The notes beneath the pieces are model-generated. The model was given only the letters and a program-made list of their open reading frames with translations, was not told the DNA's origin and did not search any database. A stretch of DNA of 19,073 nt, taken from the NCBI RefSeq assembly GCF_000003605.2, contig NW_003125400.1:44994-64066 (forward strand), in the 5' to 3' direction. Positions 8,661-17,419 of the stretch are shown piece after piece (position 1 is the first letter of the stretch; every line of letters begins with the position of its first letter). This DNA is from Saccoglossus kowalevskii. Its lineage: Eukaryota > Hemichordata > Enteropneusta > Harrimaniidae. Made by a program: the position numbers and the translations under genes.

Positions 8661-10368
8661 AAAGCTAACAACTTTCAATAACTATCTAAATTTTGGCATG
8701 AACCTGAACTCACACATATACCAAAAGGAATTCACTTGGTCCATTCTGAAACTCCAATCAACAAATATAATTTAGGGATTTCAATGGGAAAAGGGAATGC
8801 ATGCAATATAGACAAAATATTCCTCTGCCAGATCTGTTGAAAGTAGAGAGTAGTAACTGTAGTGAATGTAACAACATATATTGCTATATCAAAAAAAGAA
8901 AGGGTAAACAAAACATTCTGATTACACATGACGGTGAACTCCACCCAATTTCATATAGTCAACCCCTTATCTGTTTCAAGAAAAAGTTTTGCTCACCGTT
9001 TACACAATGATGTGCACAGTTTTGCTGACTTTCAAAACTTTGCTCATTACTTATCAAACCAAAGCTAGTGACAAATTTTGTAGTTACCAGAGAATGTTGT
9101 TTACACTTCTGCTCAAATCTTCACTTGTATGCTGTGTTTTCATGTCATCCAGACTTTCTTTCAAAAACTAAAGGTTCCTGTAATATTTGTAAATTAACGT
9201 ACGATGCAACACACAATATCGAAGCATGAAGAATCAAAAACAAACAATATAATAAAAACAAACAATATATTTCATAAGATATGTCTGTAATTGTTTGTTT
9301 AAAATAAAACATTAGCACACTCCAACAGTCACAATGAAATCTTGTTCACACATAGATGTTAAAAAAAATATTCCAATCCAAGAATATTCAACAAACTTGA
9401 TTGGCAGTTAAATATTTGATATAACTTATAATTAGTTTTGACTGATGGGAGATGGCCATTTGAAACTCTGGAAGAAGAGATGGTAGACACATTTGACTTG
9501 TTAATTCAGGTTAATTCTTGCAAATGTTACAAAAGTAGTTTTCTGTAAGAGTTTCTAATGGTCAACCCCTCATTAATATTAATTTGATATTGTCTCCTGC
9601 AAAATGTATAATGTAATGTATACTGACTGCACCTATTTAAACCAGTCAAGATCCTGTGTTATGCATGAACTTAAATGCAAAAATAGAACAAACATTAGTC
9701 ATAGTGTCATAGTAGTGTCAAACACAAAAATATTTTGGGAGTATCTCCACTTCTTGGGCTAAATACATTTGATGAAGTAAGGATATCTCAATGCCCAAAA
9801 TATTTGATTTTGCACTGTAATGTTTGTTTTGCACCTTTCATGCAACACCTTGCAGTTGAATGGTAAATCATCTATTACAGCATTTTGGTTCTAGTTGTGG
9901 GCTGAAAAACTATAAAGTATATTAATTGGACAATAAATTGGTGTAAATAATGAGCATTTTAAGAATATAAATTGAACACTTCAAATTTATGCATATAGTT
10001 CCAATTTCTAAAAATAAAAAAAACTATAGAGCTTCTACACGACCTAAGATTAGGAGTCACATGGTATTTATCTGCATCACAATCACATTAGAATACAGCG
10101 TGAATTAACAGGGTACAAAATCATTTATATGATTGAATTAAAGCTATATTTCTCCTCAGATTAGGGAGATGGATATTATTCACAGACATTATACATCAGC
10201 TGAATATAACAGTTCTGTTTGTTTTCTTAACATTCAAATTATCTTCACCCTAATTAGTGGTCTTACAGCATAAATTTAAATCTCAGTATGTCAACTACAA
10301 ACATGTATGAGATTTTTACTTGTTTACTATTGCATCATGGGAAAACGTAGATACCTAGAAACAAAAAA
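8661..10368. other. AT-rich intergenic DNA, no supported gene
   Basis: Open frames at 8732-9171 are short, overlap on both strands and show no family resemblance. Small local repeats occur (AAACAATATAATAAAAACAA near 9240; CATAGTGTCATAGTAGTGTC near 9700). I see no RNA gene, splice structure or coding pattern. Confidence 0.5.
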
Positions 10369-10374
10369 TTTATT
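10369..10374 (-). terminator. Candidate polyadenylation signal of the TIGAR-like gene
   Basis: TTTATT on the plus strand is AATAAA on the minus strand, about 255 bases past the TAG of the TIGAR-like gene. This is a plausible 3' UTR length. Other AT-rich variants nearby make it uncertain. Confidence 0.4.
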
Positions 10375-10627
10375 ATGATATAATACAAGTTGATAATACA
10401 AACGGGATGTGGTGCCAGTAACTCCTGATCCCTATCCCTTTTAACACAAGCAAAATGTGAAAATGCAAGTTCCATATAGACAAATTTTTACTTCTTTTCA
10501 AACTATCATTTTTGATGCATAGGTTATGTTAGATATGATCCCTTCTGATAAGAATTAAGTTATGTTTGAGCATTATACAGCACTAATGAATGCTGAAATT
10601 GTAGATCGCTTATTTCCAGACAACTTA

Positions 10628-11401
10628 CTAAGGTTTTCCAAATACTTCAGTCCAAGACACTTTCTGTATATTTAACACTTTAAGTGAAATGTCACATGGT
10701 TCTCCCAGGTCCTCGGTTTCATGAGTCCATCCTCTCAAATGGTCAACATCATTCTCTCGTAGCATGTGCACCACAGGTTGTTGAGACTTTCCGGCTGGGA
10801 CATGCATGTTAAATGTATAAATTGCAGCATTTCTTGCTTTATTTGGATACACTTGACCCATGGAGGATTTCAGACACCATTGGTTTATAAACTCTTTTAT
10901 GAATCCACCATGTGTAACAACAAGGACCCTTGTCTTCTTTCTTGCAGTGGCCTGGCATCTATATGTACTTCTCAATGGGACAGAAGGTAGCAAGGTGTCT
11001 ATCAATTTCTGGCCAAACATTTGTGCTCTAATTTTCACATCATCCCAACTTTCCCCGCCATCTGGTCTATACTTTCTAAGTGGTATTCTGGCAGCCTTTG
11101 CTAACTTTTCCTGCGTTCCTTGACATTGACCTTCAATGACCCCAGCCGATCTTTCTCTTACAATGGGTTCCAGATACACATGTTGTGAAGACCGTGATTT
11201 CATGATGCATGCCGCTGTCTGTTGCGTTCGTATTAAGTCACTACATAAGATAATGTCGAAATACTCCTTTGCTAGAGCATCACCAAGATGTTCAGCTTGT
11301 AGCGATCCAAGTTTGGTAAGACAGCCATCACCTTGACCTTGTATTATACGACTTTTATTGGCGATCGTCTCCCCATGCCTAACGAGTGTAACAACAAGCA
11401 T
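10628..11401 (-). CDS. TIGAR-like histidine phosphatase (phosphoglycerate-mutase superfamily)
   Basis: 257 residues from the ATG at 11401. The motif VRHGET lies at 7-12 with the phospho-acceptor His 9. CSDLIRTQQT follows at about 53-62 (Arg 58), then VRERSAGVIEG with the expected acid Glu 83, PDGGESWDDV at about 113-122, and VVTHGGF with the second catalytic His 164. All core residues of the branch-2 family are present. Motif order and length resemble human TIGAR (about 270 residues), a cytosolic fructose-2,6-bisphosphatase that lowers glycolytic flux; some relatives prefer other phosphate esters such as 2,3-bisphosphoglycerate. The C-terminal 60 residues are less typical. The start is the first ATG, eight bases inside a likely 3' splice site (AG at 11411-11410 after a pyrimidine-rich stretch), so an upstream 5' UTR or short coding exon is likely. 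The coding part has no intron, unlike the VSP gene. Confidence 0.9.
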   Translation of the reverse strand: MLVVTLVRHGETIANKSRIIQGQGDGCLTKLGSLQAEHLGDALAKEYFDIILCSDLIRTQQTAACIMKSRSSQHVYLEPIVRERSAGVIEGQCQGTQEKLAKAARIPLRKYRPDGGESWDDVKIRAQMFGQKLIDTLLPSVPLRSTYRCQATARKKTRVLVVTHGGFIKEFINQWCLKSSMGQVYPNKARNAAIYTFNMHVPAGKSQQPVVHMLRENDVDHLRGWTHETEDLGEPCDISLKVLNIQKVSWTEVFGKP

Positions 11402-11409
11402 CAAAGAGC

Positions 11410-11411
11410 CT
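11410..11411 (-). other. Likely 3' splice site before the TIGAR-like exon
   Basis: Minus strand reads ttttttctcggttaatctg then ttgcag immediately before GCTCTTTG and the ATG. The frame upstream of the ATG stays open to the site, so it may join a 5' UTR exon or a few more codons. The donor partner was not found. Confidence 0.5.
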
Positions 11412-11579
11412 GCAACAGATTAACCGAGAAAAAATACTTCAACAAACCAATTAAAAGGGCAATAAGTACAATGTATAGGAAACAAGCAGCCTCTCGGCTG
11501 AGATACATGTAGCTCCGCAGTTAGCAATGCACATTTCAGTTAAAGAACAAAAGATATTTATTAGACAATGAACAATATG

Positions 11580-12050
11580 TATAGTATCAAAGCAATGGGA
11601 CTTGCTGTTTTCAACAAGAATTCAAAAATATCATTTTTCACCATAAATGACTGTGGTTTTTAACAAGAAATCGAAAATATCACTTTTTACCAAAAATGAT
11701 CAAAATATTCATCAAAATTAGAGAATTAAAGATATCATCATGAAATGAACAAATTTGGGAGTGGTCCACATGTAGTACCTATATATGTAATATCAAAGCA
11801 ATTGGACTTATGGTTTTTAACAAGAAGTCGAAAATATCACTTTTTACCAAAAATGACAAAAATATTCACCAAAATTAGAGAATTGAAGATGTGATCATGA
11901 AATGAACAAATCTGAGAGAGGTCTACTCAAGGTACATATACACCAAGTATCAAAGCATTCAGGCTTATAGTTTTCAAGAAGAAGTCGGAAAAATAAAACA
12001 TTGACACGGACGACGACGGACAATCACTCATATGATAAGCTCCACTCGAC
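11580..12050. repeat. Diverged tandem repeat with GACGGACGA-type tail
   Basis: Three copies begin GTATCAAAGCA(A/T)T near 11585, 11792 and 11948. Two continue as AACAAGAA(G/A)TCGAAAATATC, CACTTTTTACCAAAAATGA and ATCATGAAATGAACAAAT. The block ends at ACACGGACGACGACGGACAA followed by ATGATAAGCTCC, a terminus type often met in interspersed repeats of marine invertebrates. Non-coding. Confidence 0.75.
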
Positions 12051-12671
12051 AAAGATGTATTTTCATCTTTTCAGCAAAAATAGTCAAAATAAATACTAAG
12101 TGAAAATAAAGTAATTTACAGTACATATTTATCGTAAAATAAGAGTATCGTTAGATTTTCTCAAGAAAACACTGATTATAATAGCTACAGCTCAAATTTG
12201 CATCTGTTTTCCAGAGAATGACAACCACAGGAAGATTAATAAATGATTTCATTATTTATAAGTAAGTTTATTTCACCAGAGACACAGTTCACTGAATTAA
12301 TTTCCAGTAAGAACCTGCCTGTTCGCATCAATGTAGCAAAATTTATCAAAAATGGATTTGAAATCAAACCAATATAAGATTCTGCTTCATTATATATCCT
12401 ATGCCATTTATCAGAAGAGACAACACACACTTTATGCCTACAGAAAATAAGACTATGTAAAATATAGGACAAAATGTATATTAGCTAAATTTTATTTTCA
12501 CTGAATCATTCCTTCAGCAAAAATAGCGAATATTAATTCCAAGCAAAGTATTTTACAGTTCACTGAGTAAAATACACCCTAACAAAGTACATTGTAAATC
12601 AATTTTGAATATAAACAAAAACAATATAATTAGTGAGAAAGTCAAATTCAACAAGTCATTGAAAATGACAC
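12051..12671. other. AT-rich stretch, no supported gene
   Basis: A minus-strand open frame at 12236-12472 follows a passable 3' splice site (tctgtag near 12437), but its protein shows no family resemblance and I do not call it. Confidence 0.4.
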
Positions 12672-13749
12672 AGTCCCCGTTAAATTTTTGAAAGTTCTCT
12701 TTGTGCTCGTCATATCAAAGCGGAGGGGTTGTTGCGAGCATGTCCTTGAAACTTGAGTTCCAAGTGGCGTATACAACAGATTGTTTATTTACATCAAAAC
12801 ACGTGTTCAGTGTAGTAGTAATATGGCCAAAAATAAAAACAGCCGTTATTCGGCCATCTTTGATCTGATTATGAAACACACTGATATGTATGATGTATGT
12901 GTCAAATACGATAAAGTAGTAAGGCCGAAAAGTCAGATGGCAGTCAATCGGCCATCCTTGACTAGATTTTGAAACAAATTGTCATGGACATGCATCCTAA
13001 CATGTATAAAGTACATGTATGTGTCAAATTCGAATGAAAACTGACAGAGCACGTCCAAGATACCGCATAAAAAAACAAAAACAAGACGCCTGCCAGTAGA
13101 CCATCTTCGATCCAATTGCGAAATAAATCATCATGGACGTGTATTCTAACATGTATAATCTATGTACCAAGTTTGAATGACAACTGACAAAGCATGTCCA
13201 AAATACAACATTTTCAAAAAACAAGATGGCTGCCAGTCGGCCATTTTATGTTTCACATAAGGTACTAGGCACATGCAAAGAATGAACAGAATCGATTCAC
13301 AGGCTTCTGAAATATGACTCTGGACAGACTGCTCACGAACGGACGGACAGACTCAGGAACTCACGGACGGTTGGGGACATGTATCCTAACATGTATGATC
13401 TATGTACTAAATTTGAATGAAAACTGACAAAGCATGTCCAAAATACGACATTTTCAAAAAACAAGATAGCTGCCAGTCGGCCATCTTTGATCCAATTGTG
13501 AAATAAATCGTCATGGACATGTATCCTAACATGTATAATCTATGTACCAAGTTTGAATGACAACTGACAAAGCATGTCCAAAATACATGTGCATATGTCC
13601 CATATAAAGTACTAGGCACATGCAAAAGTGAACGGAATCGGTCCAAGGGATTCTGAGATACGACTCCGGACGGACACACAGACGCACAGACGCACGGACG
13701 GAGACCGAATTATAAGTCCCCGTTTTCGGACTTCGTCTGAACGGGGACT
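12672..13749. mobile_element. Composite repeat bounded by AGTCCCCGTT/AACGGGGACT
   Basis: AGTCCCCGTT at 12672-12681 is perfectly inverted at 13740-13749, giving a 1,078-bp unit with 10-bp inverted ends. Inside are about five diverged copies of a 140-150-bp unit (CATGGACATGTATCCTAACA, CTATGTACCAAGTTTGAATG, AACTGACAAAGCATGTCCAA, GCTGCCAGTCGGCCATCTTT). A duplicated TACTAGGCACATGCAAA block (about 13260 and 13605, 345 bp apart) leads into GGACGGACAGACGCAC-like tails. No coding capacity and no obvious target duplication. Confidence 0.7.
13715..13749. repeat. 10-bp-stem hairpin at the right end of the composite repeat
   Basis: AGTCCCCGTT (13715-13724), a 15-base loop and AACGGGGACT (13740-13749) form a perfect stem. 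The loop also contains partly self-complementary CGGACTTCGTCTG. The same stem word appears at the left end of the element. Confidence 0.85.
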
Positions 13750-14600
13750 AATAAATACAATTTATCTACAGGCCAGCAACATTTAACCAGTAAATAGAGA
13801 TTTTAACTATTTTATTTGTTTGTATTGTAAGTCGTTTTTTGTTTATTGCTTAACCTCAGACCACTAAAGATTTAACCTTACTGGTGATCTCTCAGGAGAT
13901 GGTGTTGAGTTTGAAATAAATAAGTTAGTTCACAATAATAATCCATGACACCTTGCGGCCATTCATTATACAAAATATATGGCACATAAAGTAAATATAA
14001 TTATCCAAAAAAATCATTTCTCAGTATTGAAAACGACATTGGAAATTGAATTTTACCCATATTTTCAAATGCGCATTTGTCGAATTGAAATACAAAATTC
14101 GCTATAGAAAATTACATTAGCTGTGGTACATAATACGGCCATTTATTATTTATTTACGAACATCCCCATGAACATAATCACAATATTTTTGTTGAATTCA
14201 GCATTGTCGAGTGTACAGCGCAAAAATCTAATTTGAAAATTGATATATTGAAACCAAAATTTCAATATTCAATGTGTATTGGTAAGGACCTGACCTAGTT
14301 TTGACCACTCATGTCTCAACGTATACGCAAAGGGACCGACATGTCCGGTCGCAGGCAAAACATTGTGGGACTAGGGATCAACCAACAACATTTCAAAATG
14401 GGTATTCGGGTAGAGGACATGTCACCTTGTTAGTTTATTGCTAATTTAATTCTTGGACGTATTGCGGAATAATTCTCCTGAATACAGCAGTACAATGTTT
14501 ACATAATTTTTCAATAGATTGTTCAATCCCTATGCTGACTAAATTTGAAAACTGTTTTATTTGTAATATTGTGACATTGTATTCTTTTTATTAGCAACAA
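13750..14600. other. AT-rich intergenic DNA, no gene seen
   Basis: No reading frame, RNA gene or repeat of note. GC content rises from about 14280 onward as the transposon-derived region begins. Confidence 0.5.
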
Positions 14601-14607
14601 AAGACAA

Positions 14608-14768
14608 TATATAAAACCAGTGTAACGAGTACAGCGCGTATCACTGTATTCCGTGCTAACTTGCCGCGGCATTTCCTAATCATGGCGTTAGATTCCACCC
14701 TGAAGTTGGATAGCAACTACGGTATATATAATCAATGGTTAGTACAGGGAGAAATTACAAATTCATAA
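14608..14768 (+). promoter_or_regulatory. Possible TATA promoter with short ORF
   Basis: TATATAAAA (14608-14616) lies 66 bases ahead of an ATG in good context (AATCATGG, ATG at 14682-14684). The open frame runs 28 codons (begins MALDSTLKLDSNYG) to TAA at 14766-14768; a weak splice donor GGTATAT lies at 14721. It could be a first exon, a transposon promoter or chance. I do not recognise the peptide. Confidence 0.3.
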
Positions 14769-14796
14769 GCTGTCATATATAAAGTATGCATCCTAG

Positions 14797-14994
14797 TGTT
14801 CGTGGCATTTCCAGCGTAGTGTAAGGAGATACTGTAAACGACATAATATCGGGCGAATGAGTGACCAGGAATTAGACATGTCAGTCACTCAAGCGATCAC
14901 GGAAGTCGATCCATCGTATGGAGTTAAAACTATGATAGGATATCTAAATTCAAAGGGATTGGTGGTCGGATGTGTTCGTCTTGAGATAGTTTGA
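14797..14994 (+). pseudogene. Fragment resembling the N-terminal part of an integrase-core-like protein
   Basis: The frame is open from 14797 to TGA at 14992-14994. It reads RRYCKRHNIGRMSDQELD, then VTQAITEVDPSYGVKTM and IGYLNSKGLVV. The pattern of an (R/K)RHNI segment, DxELD, and P(S/T)YG(x)4(M/L)xGYLxSxG resembles the helical region that precedes the DDE core in a family of eukaryotic integrase-like (rve-type) proteins scattered through marine invertebrate and fish genomes. The DDE core does not follow; the frame stops and minus-strand LTR material begins. The assignment is from memory of the motif pattern. Confidence 0.4.
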
Positions 14995-15167
14995 AACGTT
15001 CACATCCCGATTATCCCCCAACCACTGACTATTGCGGGCGAGCTTCGTACTGTTCCATGCGCTGTTTCGCCTTGTGTCAGTGCGAGTCATGTCGACATAT
15101 TTCAACTTCCAGCCAATAGAAAACACTGTAATATTAGCGGTGTGGCTTGAATGACATTCTACTAACT

Positions 15168-15182
15168 GTTCACCCAACGCCA
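15168..15182 (-). other. Primer-binding-like site
   Basis: On the minus strand TGGCGTTGGGTGAAC starts four bases after the CA that would end the LTR. TGG is the complement of a tRNA CCA end and usually opens the primer-binding site of LTR elements. The matching tRNA was not identified. Confidence 0.35.
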
Positions 15183-15186
15183 GTAA

Positions 15187-15339
15187 TGATACAAACACCG
15201 GTGAACGATAAGAAACAGCTTTAATGAAAAGCAACAACAATGGCGGACAAACCCGTCATGCACAGCGCTACTAAAAGAGCGCACACAACTATAAATACGA
15301 GCCGCTGGTGCTCAATAATTTACTAGTTACTGGCTTGCA
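15187..15339 (-). mobile_element. Candidate short LTR (153 bp)
   Basis: Minus strand begins TGCAAGCCAG directly after a polypurine tract and ends GTATCA just before a TGG-starting site. It contains an ATTAAA poly(A)-type signal. TG...CA ends, polypurine tract and primer-like site all fall at the right places, but there is no second copy in the window to confirm the ends. Confidence 0.45.
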
Positions 15340-16280
15340 CTCTTTCTTTCTTTTTCGAAAAAAATCAACGATAACGAAAACACGAAAAAACTCAAAAAAT
15401 CATTGCTCAAGTGGCAATGGCACAACAAGCAAAATGATCCAATAAATGTCACAAAGAGTACATAGATTATGTTACATAATCTTCTAGATACTTTGAAGGT
15501 TAAGATGTCGTTGGGTCTAGATATTGGAGGGGGACTAGGCAAAGACTCAATATTCTCAGTGTTTTTCTTTGTCTCATTACTGACTACATTGTCTACAAGA
15601 TAACAATTGTCATCAATTGTGGGGAGACATATTTCGATTGGTGTTTCAGGTGTAATCGGACTGGAAGGAAAGCTGGATACCTGGTGATCATTGGCTTCTG
15701 TATCACTGTTGTCTTGAACAGGTGTTTCGTTGTAAGTAGTGGTTTCAAAGTACTGGTCAGGTACTTTATAACACTTGTTGCATTTGACTTTGTATGAAGT
15801 AGCGTGTAGCTGTGAACCAGTGAACTTTCTAATGAAGCACCACTCCCTATTGATACTGACAACGAGGAATCTACTGCGAGCATGGGACTTGTTGCGATCA
15901 GACCGTAAGTAGACTACCTTGATGTTGCTGACTGTACTGTTGCGATTTTTGGTCTTAGACTTTTGACTGTATGGATGATTAATAGTGCGTGACTTGTGTT
16001 GTTGTGTAATGAGCTCACGGTCGACGAGTGGTATTTGCTCATTAGTGAATTGGTCACATAGTATCCACATTTTGCGAGCTGATAGTCCACGACTGTGAAT
16101 GCAAGAGTTCAATCGTGCGGTTGCTATAGCAAGTTTTACAGCAGTAACTGGGTCACCACTTGGATCTTGCTGGAGAAGCTCTTCTTCCAGTTCACGGATG
16201 GCTTTTTGAGCTACGGGATTCTTATTGACGTTTTTAATGCGACCAATCTCAACATTGATACGATACTGTTCCCTTTTGAT
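15327..16280 (-). pseudogene. LTR-retrotransposon integrase, C-terminal part only
   Basis: An open frame of 317 codons begins without its own ATG at the chimeric junction. It reads IKREQYRINVEIGRIKNVNK, then ELEEELLQQDPSGDPVTAVK, then GLSARKMWILCDQFTNEQIP, NHPYSQKSK, YLRSDRNKSHARSRFLVVSI and WCFIRKFTGSQL. This run (NKNPVA...GLSAREMW..RDQFTN...NHPYS...SDRxKxxARxRYLV) is typical of the tail after the DDE core in integrases of a family of Pao/BEL- or gypsy-like elements in invertebrates; which superfamily I cannot say. The catalytic core, RNase H and RT are absent. After about residue 245 the protein turns into a hydrophobic stretch (IIYVLFVTFIGSFCLLC) and probably reads through 3' untranslated sequence to the stop inside the candidate LTR. 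Confidence 0.8.
15340..15356 (-). other. Polypurine tract
   Basis: Minus strand reads GAAAAAGAAAGAAAGAG, 17 uninterrupted purines ending exactly at the TG of the candidate LTR. It lies just inside the 3' end of the pol frame, the expected place for plus-strand priming. Confidence 0.55.
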
Positions 16281-17319
16281 TCATATTGTGCATTAAAGTT
16301 TGAAGTAATGCCTTTTTTTCATTTAATTGTGTTGTGAGTGCATCAGTGGGTCGATCAACTTGTTCAAGGGTGTGTATGTCATCACAAATATTTTGTTTTA
16401 TGCATTTATAGTTATTGCTGAGTTTCGTGCTATATTGTTTTGTTAGTTCCTTTATTATAAGTTTACCCATATCCCACCACATTTGAACGGAGTCAAAGCG
16501 AACTTTTTCATAACGCCATAGCAACCAGAAGGCATTGAGGATATGGCAGTACTCTTCGTGATGCAGAAGACTAGTATTGAAGTGCCATATTGGGTTTCTG
16601 TTTGTGACGTCTTTGATTAGTATGCATATCGTAACAGGTGCGTGATCAGAAAGGTTACAGTGAGTTTCGATTGTGCTACGTTTGATTTTTGGTGAGAAAG
16701 CTTTGGATATGTAAAACGTGTCAATGCAGGACTTGCTGTCATTTCTGACCCATGTATAGTCTTGCATGTTTGAGTTAAAATATCGCCATGTATCAACAAG
16801 TTTAAAGCGCGTGGCTATGTTAGATAACGACATAGCTGATTGAGCATGTGGTTGGGCTGCCAGCTCTGTCTAAGTCAGGGTGCTGAGTGCAGTTAAAATC
16901 ACCGCCAATTATGATTGGGTCTTGATTAAAGACATTGAGCATTTTCTGAAGTATTTTAAAAAATTCAAGCCGATCCACCCCAACGGTAGGCGCATAGACA
17001 TTTAGCAGGTGAACTGGCGACCCGTGTATCTCCAGATGTACGTGAAGCAAACGCCCCGGGAAAACACTAGCAACATTCAACACCTTGATGTTTTTATTTG
17101 TATTTTTATTGACTAAAATAGCCACACCAGCAGACTGTGAGTTACATGCGAGAATAAAATGGAAAAACGCCATACAATTTGCCATTGGGCTTCATCAGCT
17201 TGGACAGTGTGAGTTTCCTGAAGAAAATAGAAGTCGCTGGAATGATTTAATTTAAGGAATTCAAAGAGCTGGTATCGCGCACACCCGCGCACATTCCATG
17301 TAACAGCAGAGAAGCTCAT
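16270..17319 (-). pseudogene. LINE ORF2 (Tx1/L1-like), endonuclease part, frameshifted and truncated
   Basis: It starts MSFSAVTWNVRG at 17319 and shows the apurinic-type endonuclease motifs in order: WNVRG, FLQETH, SAGVAILV, LNVYAP, GGDFNC (16906-16892 encode GGDFN), LVDTWR, TWVRND, CIDTFYIS and SDHAPV (16650-16642 encode SDH). Two frame changes are needed, near 17130 (THS to AGVAILV) and near 16840 (SPTTCS to AMSLSN). The usual Arg of the RID motif is Cys. After the pre-RT linker (LNEKKALLQTL) the frame runs into LTR-element sequence at about 16270, so the reverse transcriptase is missing. Dead copy; formerly nicked DNA for target-primed reverse transcription. Confidence 0.88.
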
Positions 17320-17419
17320 GATTAGCATAATATAAAAAGTTAAAACAGTAATATATGGAATATAAATTGTATTATACATGATGAGCAACTAAATTAAACT
17401 GTATTGCAATAACATATAA

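Noticed and set aside
8732-9171. Three 60-70-codon frames on both strands
   Set aside because: Mutually overlapping, no recognisable domain, no splice context.
12236-12472. 78-codon minus-strand frame after a tctgtag acceptor
   Set aside because: Possible exon, but the peptide has no recognisable features and no partner exon was found.
12781-13679. Several minus-strand frames with repeated FWTCFVSCHSNLVHRLYM text
   Set aside because: They are translations of the 140-150-bp tandem repeat; the repetition is at DNA level, not evidence of a protein repeat.
14950-15240. 96-codon minus-strand frame after the candidate primer-binding site as a gag protein
   Set aside because: It begins at a TTG, crosses the candidate LTR end, and has no gag-like motif.
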